Below, piece by piece: positions 51,646 to 61,175 of a stretch of 64,000 bases of DNA (the stretch's first letter is position 1; each line of letters opens with the position of its first letter). The position numbers were made by a program, and so were the translations under genes. This stretch comes from Flavobacteria bacterium BBFL7 (GTDB taxonomy: Bacteria; Bacteroidota; Bacteroidia; Flavobacteriales; Flavobacteriaceae), in contig CH672374.1 in assembly GCA_000153385.1 (NCBI GenBank), positions 124,001 through 188,000 on the forward strand, given 5' to 3'. The notes beneath the pieces are model-generated. The model was not told the DNA's origin, did no database searches, and was given only the letters and a program-made list of their open reading frames with translations.

Positions 51646-52329
51646 ATGCGTCAGGTTCTTTTTATGTTATTGATGGTTGTGTCAGGTTATCATATGTCAG
51701 GTCAGGAAACTATTAGTGATACTGGATTATGGAATCAATATTTTATCAATACTGATATCGGTAGTCGATTAAAACTTGCAGCAGATTTTCAATATCGATC
51801 TTATGAAATCCCTGATGATTTTCAACAATTTATAAGTCGTGCCTCCATAGGATTACAGCCTAAAGGGACTCAAATTAAATTATATACAGGATATGGTTAC
51901 TTCAATAGTGGTACCCGTGGAGATAATGACGCTACTAGTTATGAGCACCGTTTACATCAAGATATATGGTGGGATAGTGCGGTATCTGATTTTTTTGAGA
52001 TCAAACATCGTGTAAGAATTGAAGAACGTTTTGTTGAGGATCAAGATTTCCGTACCCGATTTAGGTATATATTCTTTGTAAATGTGCCATTTAACAATAA
52101 GCAAATTATTGATAACACTTATTATCTAGCCTTATGGAATGAAACTTTTATAAATGGTCAGACTAATACTGGATTAGGAACTGTAGAGTACTTTGATAGA
52201 AACTGGTCATATGCTGGTATAGGTTATAAGCTTAATAAATCATTAAAGTTTCAAGCTGGTTACATGTATGAGTTAACGCCTAATATTAAAAAAGGTCAAT
52301 TAGTATTGAGTGTATTTCAAAATATCTAA
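51646..52329 (+). CDS. DUF2490 outer-membrane beta-barrel protein
   Basis: A 227-residue exported protein (signal peptide VLFMLLMVVSGYHMSGQ) with the DUF2490 pattern of alternating strands: LWNQYFINTDIGSRLKLAADFQYRSYE, YEHRLHQDIWW, HRVRIEERFV and FRTRFRYIFFVNVPF, cited in parts. It is likely an outer-membrane barrel. The role is unknown. Confidence 0.85.
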   Translation: MRQVLFMLLMVVSGYHMSGQETISDTGLWNQYFINTDIGSRLKLAADFQYRSYEIPDDFQQFISRASIGLQPKGTQIKLYTGYGYFNSGTRGDNDATSYEHRLHQDIWWDSAVSDFFEIKHRVRIEERFVEDQDFRTRFRYIFFVNVPFNNKQIIDNTYYLALWNETFINGQTNTGLGTVEYFDRNWSYAGIGYKLNKSLKFQAGYMYELTPNIKKGQLVLSVFQNI

Positions 52330-52742
52330 TACAACAAGAATAAATCAAGAACTAAAATAGCGTTCCATAACAATACTCGCATCCAGTTCAGATTAGTTAA
52401 CCTATCCAATAATTTTAAATCGGTCGCGTTTTTATCAATGTTGGTATGCATTGGGATAAAAAACACTATAGTTGTTAGCCATGTTAAGGACACTAGGATG
52501 GTGTATAATATATTAGGAGCAAACATCACTGGAAAATACATCCAGAAATACAGCATAATAGCGAATTGAGCAATCATCATGGGAGCAACAATAAAAGTGA
52601 TGTTGCGAGTATAAATACGATGCCAGTTCGATAATCCTGTACTACCAAAATGTTTAAAACTAGGATATATTAAAAGTTGTACCATCCAAATAAGCACAAC
52701 TAAACCAAAATCTATTGCAAGCCTTATTATTTCTATTCTCAT
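52326..52742 (-). CDS. hypothetical membrane protein with four helices
   Basis: The 138-residue protein has helices near residues 8-25, 50-70, 78-98 and 120-137. It overlaps the end of the convergent DUF2490 gene by 4 bases. It resembles DUF1772-like small membrane proteins in size and topology, but I cannot confirm this. Confidence 0.6.
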   Translation of the reverse strand: MRIEIIRLAIDFGLVVLIWMVQLLIYPSFKHFGSTGLSNWHRIYTRNITFIVAPMMIAQFAIMLYFWMYFPVMFAPNILYTILVSLTWLTTIVFFIPMHTNIDKNATDLKLLDRLTNLNWMRVLLWNAILVLDLFLLY

Positions 52743-52894
52743 AAAACAAATCTATATAATATAATTGTAGAAAGGAAGTCGTTACGGTGGTTAGAAAATT
52801 ACCATTTGAGAAACAAAATACGCACGTTTTTAAAAACTGATAATTAGATAAGTTTCTTAATCAAAATCATCCGTCTTTATCATATAATATCTTC

Positions 52895-52902
52895 TATATT
52901 TG
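52895..52902 (+). promoter_or_regulatory. -7 box of the sdaA promoter
   Basis: TATATTTG matches TAnnTTTG, 50 bases before the sdaA start. No TTG lies at exactly 19 bases. Confidence 0.5.
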
Positions 52903-52951
52903 ATGCCTGAAATAACGTTGTAGTATTCAATAAATAGCGATGTTTTAAGAT

Positions 52952-54397
52952 ATGATAGAGACCACTAAAAAGATAGAATCCATAAGTGTTTTTGACATGC
53001 TCAAAATAGGTGTAGGACCATCCAGTTCACACACCTTAGGACCATGGCGTGCAGCTAGACGTTTTATAAAAAAGTTGCAAGACACTAATAAAATAGCTTT
53101 AGTTAAAGGTATTGAAGTTGATTTATATGGATCCTTATCATTAACAGGTATAGGGCATGCTACAGATATTGCTGTTATAATGGGTTTATTAGACGCAGAT
53201 CCTGAGACTTGTGAAATTGATCAAATACCGGTAGAAGTTGACTATTTAAAAGAGCATAAAAAGCTACAAATTGATGGTGTGCATTTAGTCGATTTTAATC
53301 CTAGCGCCCACATTCATTTCCATAAGAAGTTTTTACCTTATCATCCTAATGGGATGCGTTTCAGAGCTTTTCTAGAAAATGGTAAAACAGTTTCTGAGAA
53401 ATACTATTCTATTGGTGGTGGTTTTGTAGTGCAAAAAGAACGCAAACGAGCAAAACAAAAGAGACTTGATTTTGAATGTTTCCCTAGACCTATAGAAAAA
53501 GCAAAAGACTTACAAGATTATTGTGATAGAGAAGATCGTGCTATATCTGATATCATATTAGAAAACGAACTATATCTACACACAGAAGAAGAAATCGATA
53601 AGCGTTTTAGAGAAATCTGGGACGTGATGCTAGACTCCATGTATATAGGTTGTCATACAGAAGGTAAATTACCTGGTGGACTGAATGTAAGGCGACGTGC
53701 ATATGACACACATTTCAAGCTTAAAAAAGGAGCTGAATATTCTGATAAATATGAATGGATAGATGCGATAAGAGCTACTGAGGTAAAATTTCGTGAAATT
53801 TTAAAATGGGTTTCTTGTTTTGCACTAGCGGTAAATGAAGTGAACGCATCACTAGGTCGAGTGGTAACAGCACCTACTAATGGAAGTGCAGGTGTGATTC
53901 CAGCTGTAATGATGTATTATATGGTAATTGAAAACCATGATGCAGATTTTGAGGATATTAAAAAGTATTTACTAGTTGCCGGTGCGATAGGTTCATTATT
54001 TAAAAAAGGTGCAACCATTAGTGCTGCGATGGGTGGTTGTCAGGCTGAAATAGGTGTAAGTAGTGCTATGGCAGCTGGAGCTCTTACTGAATTAATGGGA
54101 GGAACACCAGCACAAGTTCTTATGGCTAGTGAAATTGCTATGGAGCATCATCTAGGGATGACCTGTGATCCTATAGGTGGATTGGTTCAAGTACCGTGTA
54201 TAGAACGTAATGCTATGGGAGCTATTAAGGCCATTAATGCTTGTGAAATGGCTCTAGATGCTGATGCAGCAAATGCAAAAGTGCCATTAGATAAGGTCAT
54301 TGAAACCATGTGGCAAACAGCGCAAGACATGAATACTAAATATAAAGAAACTAGTGAAGGTGGATTAGCTGTAAATGTGGGACTGTCAGATTGCTAA
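52952..54397 (+). CDS. sdaA: L-serine ammonia-lyase (iron-sulfur type)
   Basis: The 481-residue single-chain enzyme has the beta-domain motif KIGVGPSSSHTLGPWRA and the alpha-domain motifs APTNGSAGVIPAV, GAIGSLFKKGA, GGCQAEIGVSSAMAAGAL and GMTCDPIGGLVQVPCIERNA; the Cys residues bind the 4Fe-4S cluster. It converts L-serine to pyruvate and ammonia. Confidence 0.96.
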   Translation: MIETTKKIESISVFDMLKIGVGPSSSHTLGPWRAARRFIKKLQDTNKIALVKGIEVDLYGSLSLTGIGHATDIAVIMGLLDADPETCEIDQIPVEVDYLKEHKKLQIDGVHLVDFNPSAHIHFHKKFLPYHPNGMRFRAFLENGKTVSEKYYSIGGGFVVQKERKRAKQKRLDFECFPRPIEKAKDLQDYCDREDRAISDIILENELYLHTEEEIDKRFREIWDVMLDSMYIGCHTEGKLPGGLNVRRRAYDTHFKLKKGAEYSDKYEWIDAIRATEVKFREILKWVSCFALAVNEVNASLGRVVTAPTNGSAGVIPAVMMYYMVIENHDADFEDIKKYLLVAGAIGSLFKKGATISAAMGGCQAEIGVSSAMAAGALTELMGGTPAQVLMASEIAMEHHLGMTCDPIGGLVQVPCIERNAMGAIKAINACEMALDADAANAKVPLDKVIETMWQTAQDMNTKYKETSEGGLAVNVGLSDC

Positions 54398-54491
54398 AAT
54401 AGAATTTGTACTTAGATAATGAATTCATTATTTTTAGAAGGAAAATGTTAATATGTAACATTTCTTAAACTTATTAGACTCATGAATTAAT

Positions 54492-54998
54492 ATGACTAAT
54501 GAACAATTATTATCCTATCAATTACCTAAAATAGAACAAAGTAGTTTTGAGAAACATCCTAAACGATTTTTAAACAAAAAATTAGTTGCAAAGTTGTTCT
54601 TTTTTATTCCTTCATTAGCAGGAGTACTTATACCTTTTTTTATTGTTGATGATCATTCATGGGTATGGAAAACAACAGGTAGTATCTGGCTAGTGCTTCT
54701 AATTCTTACGATTTTTATTTCTTATAAAGAATTCTTCGTGCGTGGTTATGTATTGCGTGAAAATGATATTACTTATAAACGAGGATGGTTATTTCATCAT
54801 CAAATTACCATACCGTTTAATCGCATTCAACATACTGAAATTAATCATGGTCCCATAGATAGATACTTCAAACTATGTGAACTAGAAATTTATACTGCTG
54901 GAGGATCAAGCAGTGATTTGAGTATCTCAGGCTTGGATCCAGAAAAAGCACGTGCCATTAAAGAGTATATCTCAGAAAGGACGGCACAACATGCTTAA
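54492..54998 (+). CDS. bacterial PH domain membrane protein (YdbS-like)
   Basis: The 168-residue protein has two membrane helices (residues 34-54, 60-80) and a C-terminal bPH2 domain (LRENDITYKRGWLFHHQITIPFNRIQHTEINHGPIDRYF). It overlaps the next gene by 8 bases. YdbS/YdbT pairs are widespread; one Gram-positive pair is linked to bacteriocin resistance, but a role here is unknown. Confidence 0.88.
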   Translation: MTNEQLLSYQLPKIEQSSFEKHPKRFLNKKLVAKLFFFIPSLAGVLIPFFIVDDHSWVWKTTGSIWLVLLILTIFISYKEFFVRGYVLRENDITYKRGWLFHHQITIPFNRIQHTEINHGPIDRYFKLCELEIYTAGGSSSDLSISGLDPEKARAIKEYISERTAQHA

Positions 54999-56514
54999 TA
55001 TTTCTCAGCCTACTAGACAGAGTAAGTTGTCTATATTGTTTTATTTATTCAAGGGAATAAAAGGTTTAATAGCTTTTGTATTTTTTGCCGCATTTTCTAT
55101 GCGTTCTTGGAATAGTGCAATGGGAATAGCTGCGGCTTCCTTTTTTGTAGTAATGGTGACATTAGTAGGCCCAATTGTGCAATACTGGTTTTTTAAATTT
55201 CATGTAAAAAACAATGAATTATTAATAGAGAAAGGTTGGTTGTTTAAAAAACGTAAAGCGATTCCTTTAGAACGGATTCAATCTATAAATATCACTCAAA
55301 ATCTTGTACAGCGTCTATTAGGTTTGGTGGCTGTAGAAATTGATACCGCTGGCTCTAAAGCTAAAGAGTTGGAAATACCTGCTCTAGACCGACATTTTGC
55401 TGAACAGCTTAAAGCTCTTTTAAGTAAAAAGAAAAGTCATATAACTACGGAGTCTTTGTTGGATAATGTCCATGTGGAGCAAGATCACCATATAGCAGAT
55501 CATAAAAGCTCAAAAGTGATTCTACAATTAAGTTTTATAGACCTTCTCAAGGTAGGTATTACTCAAAATCATTTGCGCAGTGGTGGCCTTACGATAGGAG
55601 TAGTTGTTGGATTTTGGTATAAGATTAAGGATGTGGTTGAAAATTTATTTGGAGATATTTTTGAGTCTGTAGATGTCGATATTGAACAAGCTGTTCAACA
55701 ACCAGAAGCTTTTGGATCTTCTTTTTTAGTAGTCATTCTAGGTGCAACGGTCGTTTTTATTGTAGCCTCAATTATGGTTAGTTTATTGATGTCTATAAAT
55801 AAGTTTTATGATTTTAAAATGGAACTTAGAGATGAACACTTAGAAGTGAGAATGGGCTTGTTGAATAAAAAAGAGATAAAGATTCCGCTTTCTAAAATTC
55901 AAATACTAGAATTTCATTCTAATCCACTACGTAAGATATTGGATTTTAAAACCGCACGTATATATCAAGCTCAATCACAAAATAATCAAATATCAAGTGT
56001 AGAAGTACCAGCTTGTCATGCGCATATACAAGCGCAATTACAATATTTAATCTTTGAAGAATCTATAGAGCAGCCTGAAAAAGAATTGCTAGCGCAGCCA
56101 TGGTCTCATGCAAGATTAGATATGTATATAGCAAGCACTTTCGCTTTACCACTAGTTGCTATCTCTATATATTTTGAATTCTATTGGTTGACTATTGTAC
56201 CTATTCTTTTTTTGATATTGATAGGCTTTTTTGGTTATCAGTATGGTAAGCATAGCAAACTTACTAGAGATGATGATTTCATCGTTTTTTATAAAGGATG
56301 GCTATTTAATTCGATTATTATATCGCCCGTATATAAAACACAAGCTATTGAAAAATGGCGCAGTATTTTTATAAAACGTAGAGGAGAAGCTCATCTTAAG
56401 GTTCACACTGCTGGTGGATCAAGACAGATTAAGTATCTAAAAGAATACGGTATTAATGCTATGCAAAATGACATTAATAATCAGGTGATCCAATCTACTA
56501 AAAATTGGATGTAG
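54991..56514 (+). CDS. bacterial PH domain membrane protein (YdbT-like)
   Basis: About 507 residues from ATG 54991. It has three bPH2 domains (GWLFKKRKAIPLERIQSINITQN, GLLNKKEIKIPLSKIQILEFH and GWLFNSIIISPVYKTQAIEK), each preceded by paired membrane helices. It forms the larger partner of the 168-residue protein and is co-translated with it. Confidence 0.88.
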   Translation: MLNISQPTRQSKLSILFYLFKGIKGLIAFVFFAAFSMRSWNSAMGIAAASFFVVMVTLVGPIVQYWFFKFHVKNNELLIEKGWLFKKRKAIPLERIQSINITQNLVQRLLGLVAVEIDTAGSKAKELEIPALDRHFAEQLKALLSKKKSHITTESLLDNVHVEQDHHIADHKSSKVILQLSFIDLLKVGITQNHLRSGGLTIGVVVGFWYKIKDVVENLFGDIFESVDVDIEQAVQQPEAFGSSFLVVILGATVVFIVASIMVSLLMSINKFYDFKMELRDEHLEVRMGLLNKKEIKIPLSKIQILEFHSNPLRKILDFKTARIYQAQSQNNQISSVEVPACHAHIQAQLQYLIFEESIEQPEKELLAQPWSHARLDMYIASTFALPLVAISIYFEFYWLTIVPILFLILIGFFGYQYGKHSKLTRDDDFIVFYKGWLFNSIIISPVYKTQAIEKWRSIFIKRRGEAHLKVHTAGGSRQIKYLKEYGINAMQNDINNQVIQSTKNWM

Positions 56515-56516
56515 TT

Positions 56517-57008
56517 TTATGGATACTGTCTCGTGTCTACAATAGCGGCAATCAACCATTTATCATCAATGTAAAGTAATGTGAAAACATTAGTTCCATT
56601 ATGAGAAAAACCATCATTTAAATAAAATTCATAACTAGCACTTACGGTCGCCACGTCTATACTATTTGTAGTTTTAATCTGTATTAATCGTTCTTCAAAA
56701 CTTACGCTATCAGGGATTTGAGCAATACTTTTTAAGAAATCGTCCATAGGTGTTTCAATGACCTTTCTACCTTTACTTTCTGAAATGATAAGGGAATGAA
56801 GCGTCGCATTGTTGATCATCATTTTTTTCAGAGAGATCGTATCTTTTTTGTGGAATAACGCAAAAAAATCTTTGACTGCTTCGGCAGGTTTTTGTTTTTC
56901 TACCACGGTTTCTATGGATGTAATGCTATCTGTAACAGTAGGTTGTTGTGCATACGCTTTCGCGAAAGCGATTACTATAAAACCTATCAATAATAAAGAG
57001 CTTCTCAT
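56517..57008 (-). CDS. secreted NTF2/SnoaL-like protein
   Basis: A 163-residue exported protein whose signal peptide (LLLIGFIVIAFAKAYAQ) is partly encoded by the CGCTTTCGCGAAAGCG palindrome at 56955-56970. The body fits a DUF4440/SnoaL-like cone fold (AVKDFFALFHKKDTISLKKMMINNATLHS, HNGTNVFTLLYIDDKWLIAAIVDTR). The ligand is unknown. Confidence 0.8.
   Translation of the reverse strand: MRSSLLLIGFIVIAFAKAYAQQPTVTDSITSIETVVEKQKPAEAVKDFFALFHKKDTISLKKMMINNATLHSLIISESKGRKVIETPMDDFLKSIAQIPDSVSFEERLIQIKTTNSIDVATVSASYEFYLNDGFSHNGTNVFTLLYIDDKWLIAAIVDTRQYP
56955..56970. repeat. CGCTTTCGCGAAAGCG palindrome inside a signal-peptide coding region
   Basis: A perfect copy that encodes part of the FAKAY segment next to the signal cleavage site. 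Confidence 0.8.
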
Positions 57009-57066
57009 GTTGTCTTATTTAATGTGGTAATATTAGTATTTTTACTAAATATATATTGCCAAAATT

Positions 57067-57885
57067 ATGTCAACTGCAAAAAAAGAATACAAGAGAATTA
57101 CAGTAAAGTCTCTTACAGAGATGAAACGTAATAATGAAAAGATATCGATGCTAACTGCATATGATTATACGATGGCGCGTATTATCGATAGTGCTGGAGT
57201 AGATGTGATTCTAGTAGGAGATAGTGCTAGTAATGTTATGGCTGGACATGAAACGACTTTACCTATCACATTAGATCAAATGATTTATCATGCTAGTAGT
57301 GTGGTGCGTGCGGTAGAGCGATCTTTAGTGGTTGTAGATTTACCTTTTGGTAGTTATCAAAGTGATCCTAAGGAAGCTTTGCGCAGTGCTATACGTATCA
57401 TGAAGGAAAGTGGTGGACATTCTGTAAAATTAGAAGGTGGAAGTGAGGTAAAAGATTCTATTAAGCGCATATTACATGCAGGAATTCCTGTTATGGGACA
57501 TTTAGGATTAACACCACAGTCGATATACAAATTTGGAACTTACACGGTTAGAGCAAAAGAAAAAGCCGAAGCTGAAAAATTGAAAGAAGATGCTCTAGCG
57601 TTACAGCGTTGGGGTTGTTATGCAATAGTACTAGAAAAAGTACCAGCTGCTCTGGCTCAAGAGGTGGCAGATAGTTTAACTATTCCAGTGATAGGTATAG
57701 GAGCTGGTAGTGGTGTAGATGGTCAGGTACTTGTGTCCCACGATATGTTTGGAATGACGCATGAGTTCAATCCACGTTTTTTAAGACGATATTTGAATTT
57801 ATATGAAGATATGGGAAATGCTGTAGGTCAGTATGTTAAGGATGTTAAAAGTGTAGACTTCCCTAACGATAAGGAGCAGTATTAA
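57067..57885 (+). CDS. panB: 3-methyl-2-oxobutanoate hydroxymethyltransferase
   Basis: The 272-residue enzyme has [43 protein letters not shown] and [12 protein letters not shown], characteristic of ketopantoate hydroxymethyltransferase, and late [15 protein letters not shown]. It makes ketopantoate for pantothenate and CoA synthesis. It ends one base before the convergent DUF2254 gene. Confidence 0.96.
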   Translation: MSTAKKEYKRITVKSLTEMKRNNEKISMLTAYDYTMARIIDSAGVDVILVGDSASNVMAGHETTLPITLDQMIYHASSVVRAVERSLVVVDLPFGSYQSDPKEALRSAIRIMKESGGHSVKLEGGSEVKDSIKRILHAGIPVMGHLGLTPQSIYKFGTYTVRAKEKAEAEKLKEDALALQRWGCYAIVLEKVPAALAQEVADSLTIPVIGIGAGSGVDGQVLVSHDMFGMTHEFNPRFLRRYLNLYEDMGNAVGQYVKDVKSVDFPNDKEQY

Positions 57886-59154
57886 TTAATCGATAGCACT
57901 TTTAAGTATCTCAAGATCCTTAGGGTTTCTAATTTCATTCTCTGCATCTTGCATCATAAGTTCTAGTTGCTGATCTAATGAATTTGCATAGTCATTCTTA
58001 TAGTGCTTACTTTTTTTTAATCGATTGATCATTTGTATTAAAGACATCATAACTGTGAAATCATGACTGCAATAGTTTCTATATGGAGCGAGAATATTGT
58101 GCAGTAATTGATCAAATGATATGCTAGCAATTTTTACAACTGATTTTTCATTGTCTGAAATGATGATTTGATTAGACTTTTGAAGTCTTATCGCAAATAA
58201 GTCAGTCAAGAAATTAATAGTATTGATAGCTGTGCCTGGATCGTTGATTCCTGGAGACATAGCTTTGATTCCTATTTCAGTTATTTGTTTGAAGCCTAAT
58301 GTGTAGTTATCTTTTACAATTTCTGATTCTTGATACAGAAAATTTTTCAGTATTTCTTCAATTTCTTCCTTTTCAAGTTTTTTATTACACTTAAATAATG
58401 GGCTGTCGATGATCAAATATTCACCTTTATAAAACAATACTTCCAGTTGCAAATCTTGATCTATACAGTAGCTCTTAAGCCCAGTAGAACTTATATTTTG
58501 AATAGTACCTGATTGGATTGAGTTATATGTAGTCCAGTTTTCAGTGTCAGGAAAGTCTGTTTTATCATTATCATTTTGGATTTCAGATTCTAATTGACGT
58601 TTTGAATTCTGGTAAATGTTGTTAAGAATATTGTTGATTTGAATACTGGAAGATATGCTATGAATAAAATAGACAAATGCTGCAAGGGCTATTAAAGCAG
58701 TTATTATACCTATTAGAACTGAAAACCCAGGAATTTGATAATCTTTACCAGTAGGTTCTATTCCGATAATAGTTATTATGTTGAAAATAATACTAGATAA
58801 AAATGCTCCTAGAATAAACTGATGCGTTTTGTTAGAGATTAAACTAGGTAATACTCGAGGAGAATAATTAGTAGCAGCTTGACTTAATAACAGCATCACC
58901 ATTGAAAATGAGAAAACTAAAATACTGATTCCACCAGCGATGAGAGTAGTCAGTATATTGCGTGCGGTATCAATATCATTTACTACTAATGGAGAAAAAG
59001 AATTTTGTAAATATCTAGAAATCCCTAAAGATTCTAACCATTTCATTAAAAACGCAAATAACAATGCGATGACAGCATATAAAGTAGGATAGAAGGCTAT
59101 ACTTCCTGTAATACTATTTATGAAGGACTTAATTCTTAGATAGATAAATTTCAT
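57886..59154 (-). CDS. DUF2254 membrane protein
   Basis: The 422-residue protein has four N-terminal membrane helices up to about residue 170, with the DUF2254 motifs LTTLIAGGISILVFSFSMVMLLLSQAATNYSPRVLP, and a soluble C-terminal part with AIKAMSPGINDPGTAINTI-like sequence. The family is of unknown function. It lies tail to tail with panB. Confidence 0.9.
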   Translation of the reverse strand: MKFIYLRIKSFINSITGSIAFYPTLYAVIALLFAFLMKWLESLGISRYLQNSFSPLVVNDIDTARNILTTLIAGGISILVFSFSMVMLLLSQAATNYSPRVLPSLISNKTHQFILGAFLSSIIFNIITIIGIEPTGKDYQIPGFSVLIGIITALIALAAFVYFIHSISSSIQINNILNNIYQNSKRQLESEIQNDNDKTDFPDTENWTTYNSIQSGTIQNISSTGLKSYCIDQDLQLEVLFYKGEYLIIDSPLFKCNKKLEKEEIEEILKNFLYQESEIVKDNYTLGFKQITEIGIKAMSPGINDPGTAINTINFLTDLFAIRLQKSNQIIISDNEKSVVKIASISFDQLLHNILAPYRNYCSHDFTVMMSLIQMINRLKKSKHYKNDYANSLDQQLELMMQDAENEIRNPKDLEILKSAID

Positions 59155-59219
59155 TATCTCAATTTAAGGCTAGAAATTTTATTTACTGGTTAAAAAATTC
59201 ACAACTGTCTTTTATTTAC

Positions 59220-59987
59220 TTATAACTGGTTGATCCATACGTGATAAAAAGCTAGGAAAGTTGATCTCCATTGCTTTTCATTATGCTCTGCGCCCTTTTC
59301 TTCAAGATAGGTTACTGTTGCACCTTTTTTAAGCGTTAGATCATGTACTCGTTTCATATCTACTAGCATATCATCACCTTCTTTTGTTCCTGCTGCAAAA
59401 AAATAATGTTGGTGATTTAAATCTTTCTGTACCTCAATTAAACCAAAGGATTCTTCACTCCACCAAAAAGAAGGAGAAAACACGCCTGCTGTTTGAAAGT
59501 AATCGGGATGCTGAATGGCAGCGTAATAGGAAAAAAGACCACCTAGAGAACTTCCTGCAATGGCTACTTGGCTGGTATTTATTTGTAATTTGTGTCTAGA
59601 TACCGTGGTTGGTATTGCATTGTTAATGATCCAAGACAGGAACGTTTCAGCTTTTCCACCACCGTATTTAGTGTTTTTAAAAGGAGTTAGTTCTTCCATA
59701 CGCAATTCGTTTCCATGATCTACTGCAATAACTATAGCTTGTTTGTTTTCTGGAAAGGAAGCGATACTTTCATCAACATACCATTCTCCAGCATAACTTG
59801 TTTGTGCATCAAACAAATTTTGTGCGTCTAACATAATTAACAGAGGTAGTTGTTTTGTTTTATAATGCTCTGGTACATAAAGTCTGACTTTACGATATCC
59901 ATCATTATATTGAACAGAATCAATAATTACTTGTTGTGCAAACGCAATGTGAGAGTATATAAAACAAAGTACGAAAATGAATTTCAT
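59220..59987 (-). CDS. secreted alpha/beta-hydrolase (esterase D type)
   Basis: The 255-residue exported enzyme (signal peptide FIFVLCFIYSHIAFAQ) has nucleophile motif GSSLGG, the LIMLDAQNLFD oxyanion-region and a late His in EKGAEHNEKQWR. It resembles the putative esterases related to enterochelin and feruloyl esterases. The substrate is unknown. Confidence 0.88.
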   Translation of the reverse strand: MKFIFVLCFIYSHIAFAQQVIIDSVQYNDGYRKVRLYVPEHYKTKQLPLLIMLDAQNLFDAQTSYAGEWYVDESIASFPENKQAIVIAVDHGNELRMEELTPFKNTKYGGGKAETFLSWIINNAIPTTVSRHKLQINTSQVAIAGSSLGGLFSYYAAIQHPDYFQTAGVFSPSFWWSEESFGLIEVQKDLNHQHYFFAAGTKEGDDMLVDMKRVHDLTLKKGATVTYLEEKGAEHNEKQWRSTFLAFYHVWINQL

Positions 59988-60069
59988 GAGGAATTTTTAA
60001 ATGAATATGAAGTATTACAAATATAGACTCAAATAAATCTATTAAATTGCTTTATTGAAAACCTTAAGG

Positions 60070-60480
60070 ATGACCTATACTATAGAAGAAAAAAAAGCGA
60101 TATTAAGTGAGCTCATAATTATGGCGCATGCTGATCAGCATATTAAAAAAGAAGAATTGGCTTTTATTCATGCTATAGGAAAACGACTGGAGTTAGATGA
60201 AGAAGAGTTATCATATATGGTGGAACATCCTGAAGAATTAGAAACAACAGTACCTAAGAATTTTGTAAAAAGAGTGGTGCACTTTCATAGATTGATGTTA
60301 ATGATGCATATTGATGGGCATGTAGATAAGGCAGAATTAGAGTTACTATATCAGACGGCTTTAAGATATGGGATTCGTAAATCAACGGTTGATACATTGC
60401 TTAATACGATGGAAAGATATCCGCACGGTGAAATTCCACCGTCAGAATTACTGTCTATTCATCAACGAAACCACAACTAA
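60070..60480 (+). CDS. TerB-like protein
   Basis: About 136 residues from ATG 60070. The helical pattern EKKAILSELIIMAHADQHIKKEELAFIHAIGKRL and VHFHRLMLMMHIDGHVDKAELELLYQTALRYG is that of the tellurite-resistance TerB fold with acidic metal-binding loops (DQHIKKEE, DGHVDKAE). It is cytoplasmic; the function is unknown. Confidence 0.85.
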   Translation: MTYTIEEKKAILSELIIMAHADQHIKKEELAFIHAIGKRLELDEEELSYMVEHPEELETTVPKNFVKRVVHFHRLMLMMHIDGHVDKAELELLYQTALRYGIRKSTVDTLLNTMERYPHGEIPPSELLSIHQRNHN

Positions 60481-60505
60481 CTGACGGAATGTCTGTTTTA
60501 AAGGT

Positions 60506-60534
60506 AAAAACCACGACATAATGTCGTGGTTTTT
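60506..60534 (+). terminator. intrinsic terminator of the terB-like gene
   Basis: AAAAACCACGACAT and ATGTCGTGGTTTTT pair perfectly around a single A. Confidence 0.88.
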
Positions 60535-60590
60535 GTATTGGTATTGGTTTTGTCTACTTGAAAGCAAGTTCAACTTTAAAAATTAATATT

Positions 60591-61019
60591 ATGAAACTTA
60601 CACATAGAACAACAAACAACTGGTTACCAACATTAATAGATGAAATGTTTACAAATGATTATTTGGGCGGTACTGCGCCGATTAAATCATGGAATCCTGC
60701 GGTTAATATATCTGAGGCAGATGAGAAATTTGAATTAGATATGATCATTCCAGGCTTTAAAAAAGAAAATATTTCTATCGAGGTTGATCAAGATGTATTA
60801 ACCATCTCTTCTGAAGTAACTAGCGATAAAGAAGAGAAAACAGAGCAATTTACTCGTAAAGAGTTTTCACTTAAATCATTCAAGCGCAGCTTTAATTTGC
60901 CAGATACGGTAAATAAAGAAGATATAGCAGCAGATTATAAAGGTGGTATCTTAAGCGTTACACTTCCTAAAAAAGAAGAAGCGTTACCACAGCCTAAGCG
61001 CATGATTACCTTAAAGTAA
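60591..61019 (+). CDS. small heat-shock protein (Hsp20 family)
   Basis: The 142-residue protein starts at ATG 60591. The alpha-crystallin domain spans about residues 38-140 (WNPAVNISEADEKFELDMIIPGFKKENISIEVDQDVLTIS, then FKRSFNLPDTVNKEDIAADYKGGILSVTLPKKE). It holds unfolding proteins. Lon, at the other end of the window, is a functional partner only in the general stress sense. Confidence 0.94.
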   Translation: MKLTHRTTNNWLPTLIDEMFTNDYLGGTAPIKSWNPAVNISEADEKFELDMIIPGFKKENISIEVDQDVLTISSEVTSDKEEKTEQFTRKEFSLKSFKRSFNLPDTVNKEDIAADYKGGILSVTLPKKEEALPQPKRMITLK

Positions 61020-61113
61020 TAGCGAATCGAGATGGTGATATGATAAACGCTGTAAAATTAAAAGTTAAGAGGTTTTTTTGGTTAGTTAAAAGTCCTTATT
61101 CTTAACGTAAGGC

Positions 61114-61146
61114 AAAAAAATCCCAGCCGATAGGCTGGGAATTTTT
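61114..61146. terminator. bidirectional terminator between hsp20 and the surface-protein gene
   Basis: TCCCAGCC and GGCTGGGA pair around GATA, with A and T runs outside. Confidence 0.88.
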
Positions 61147-61175
61147 GTTGATTGAATTTTTCTATTAGTTATCTC

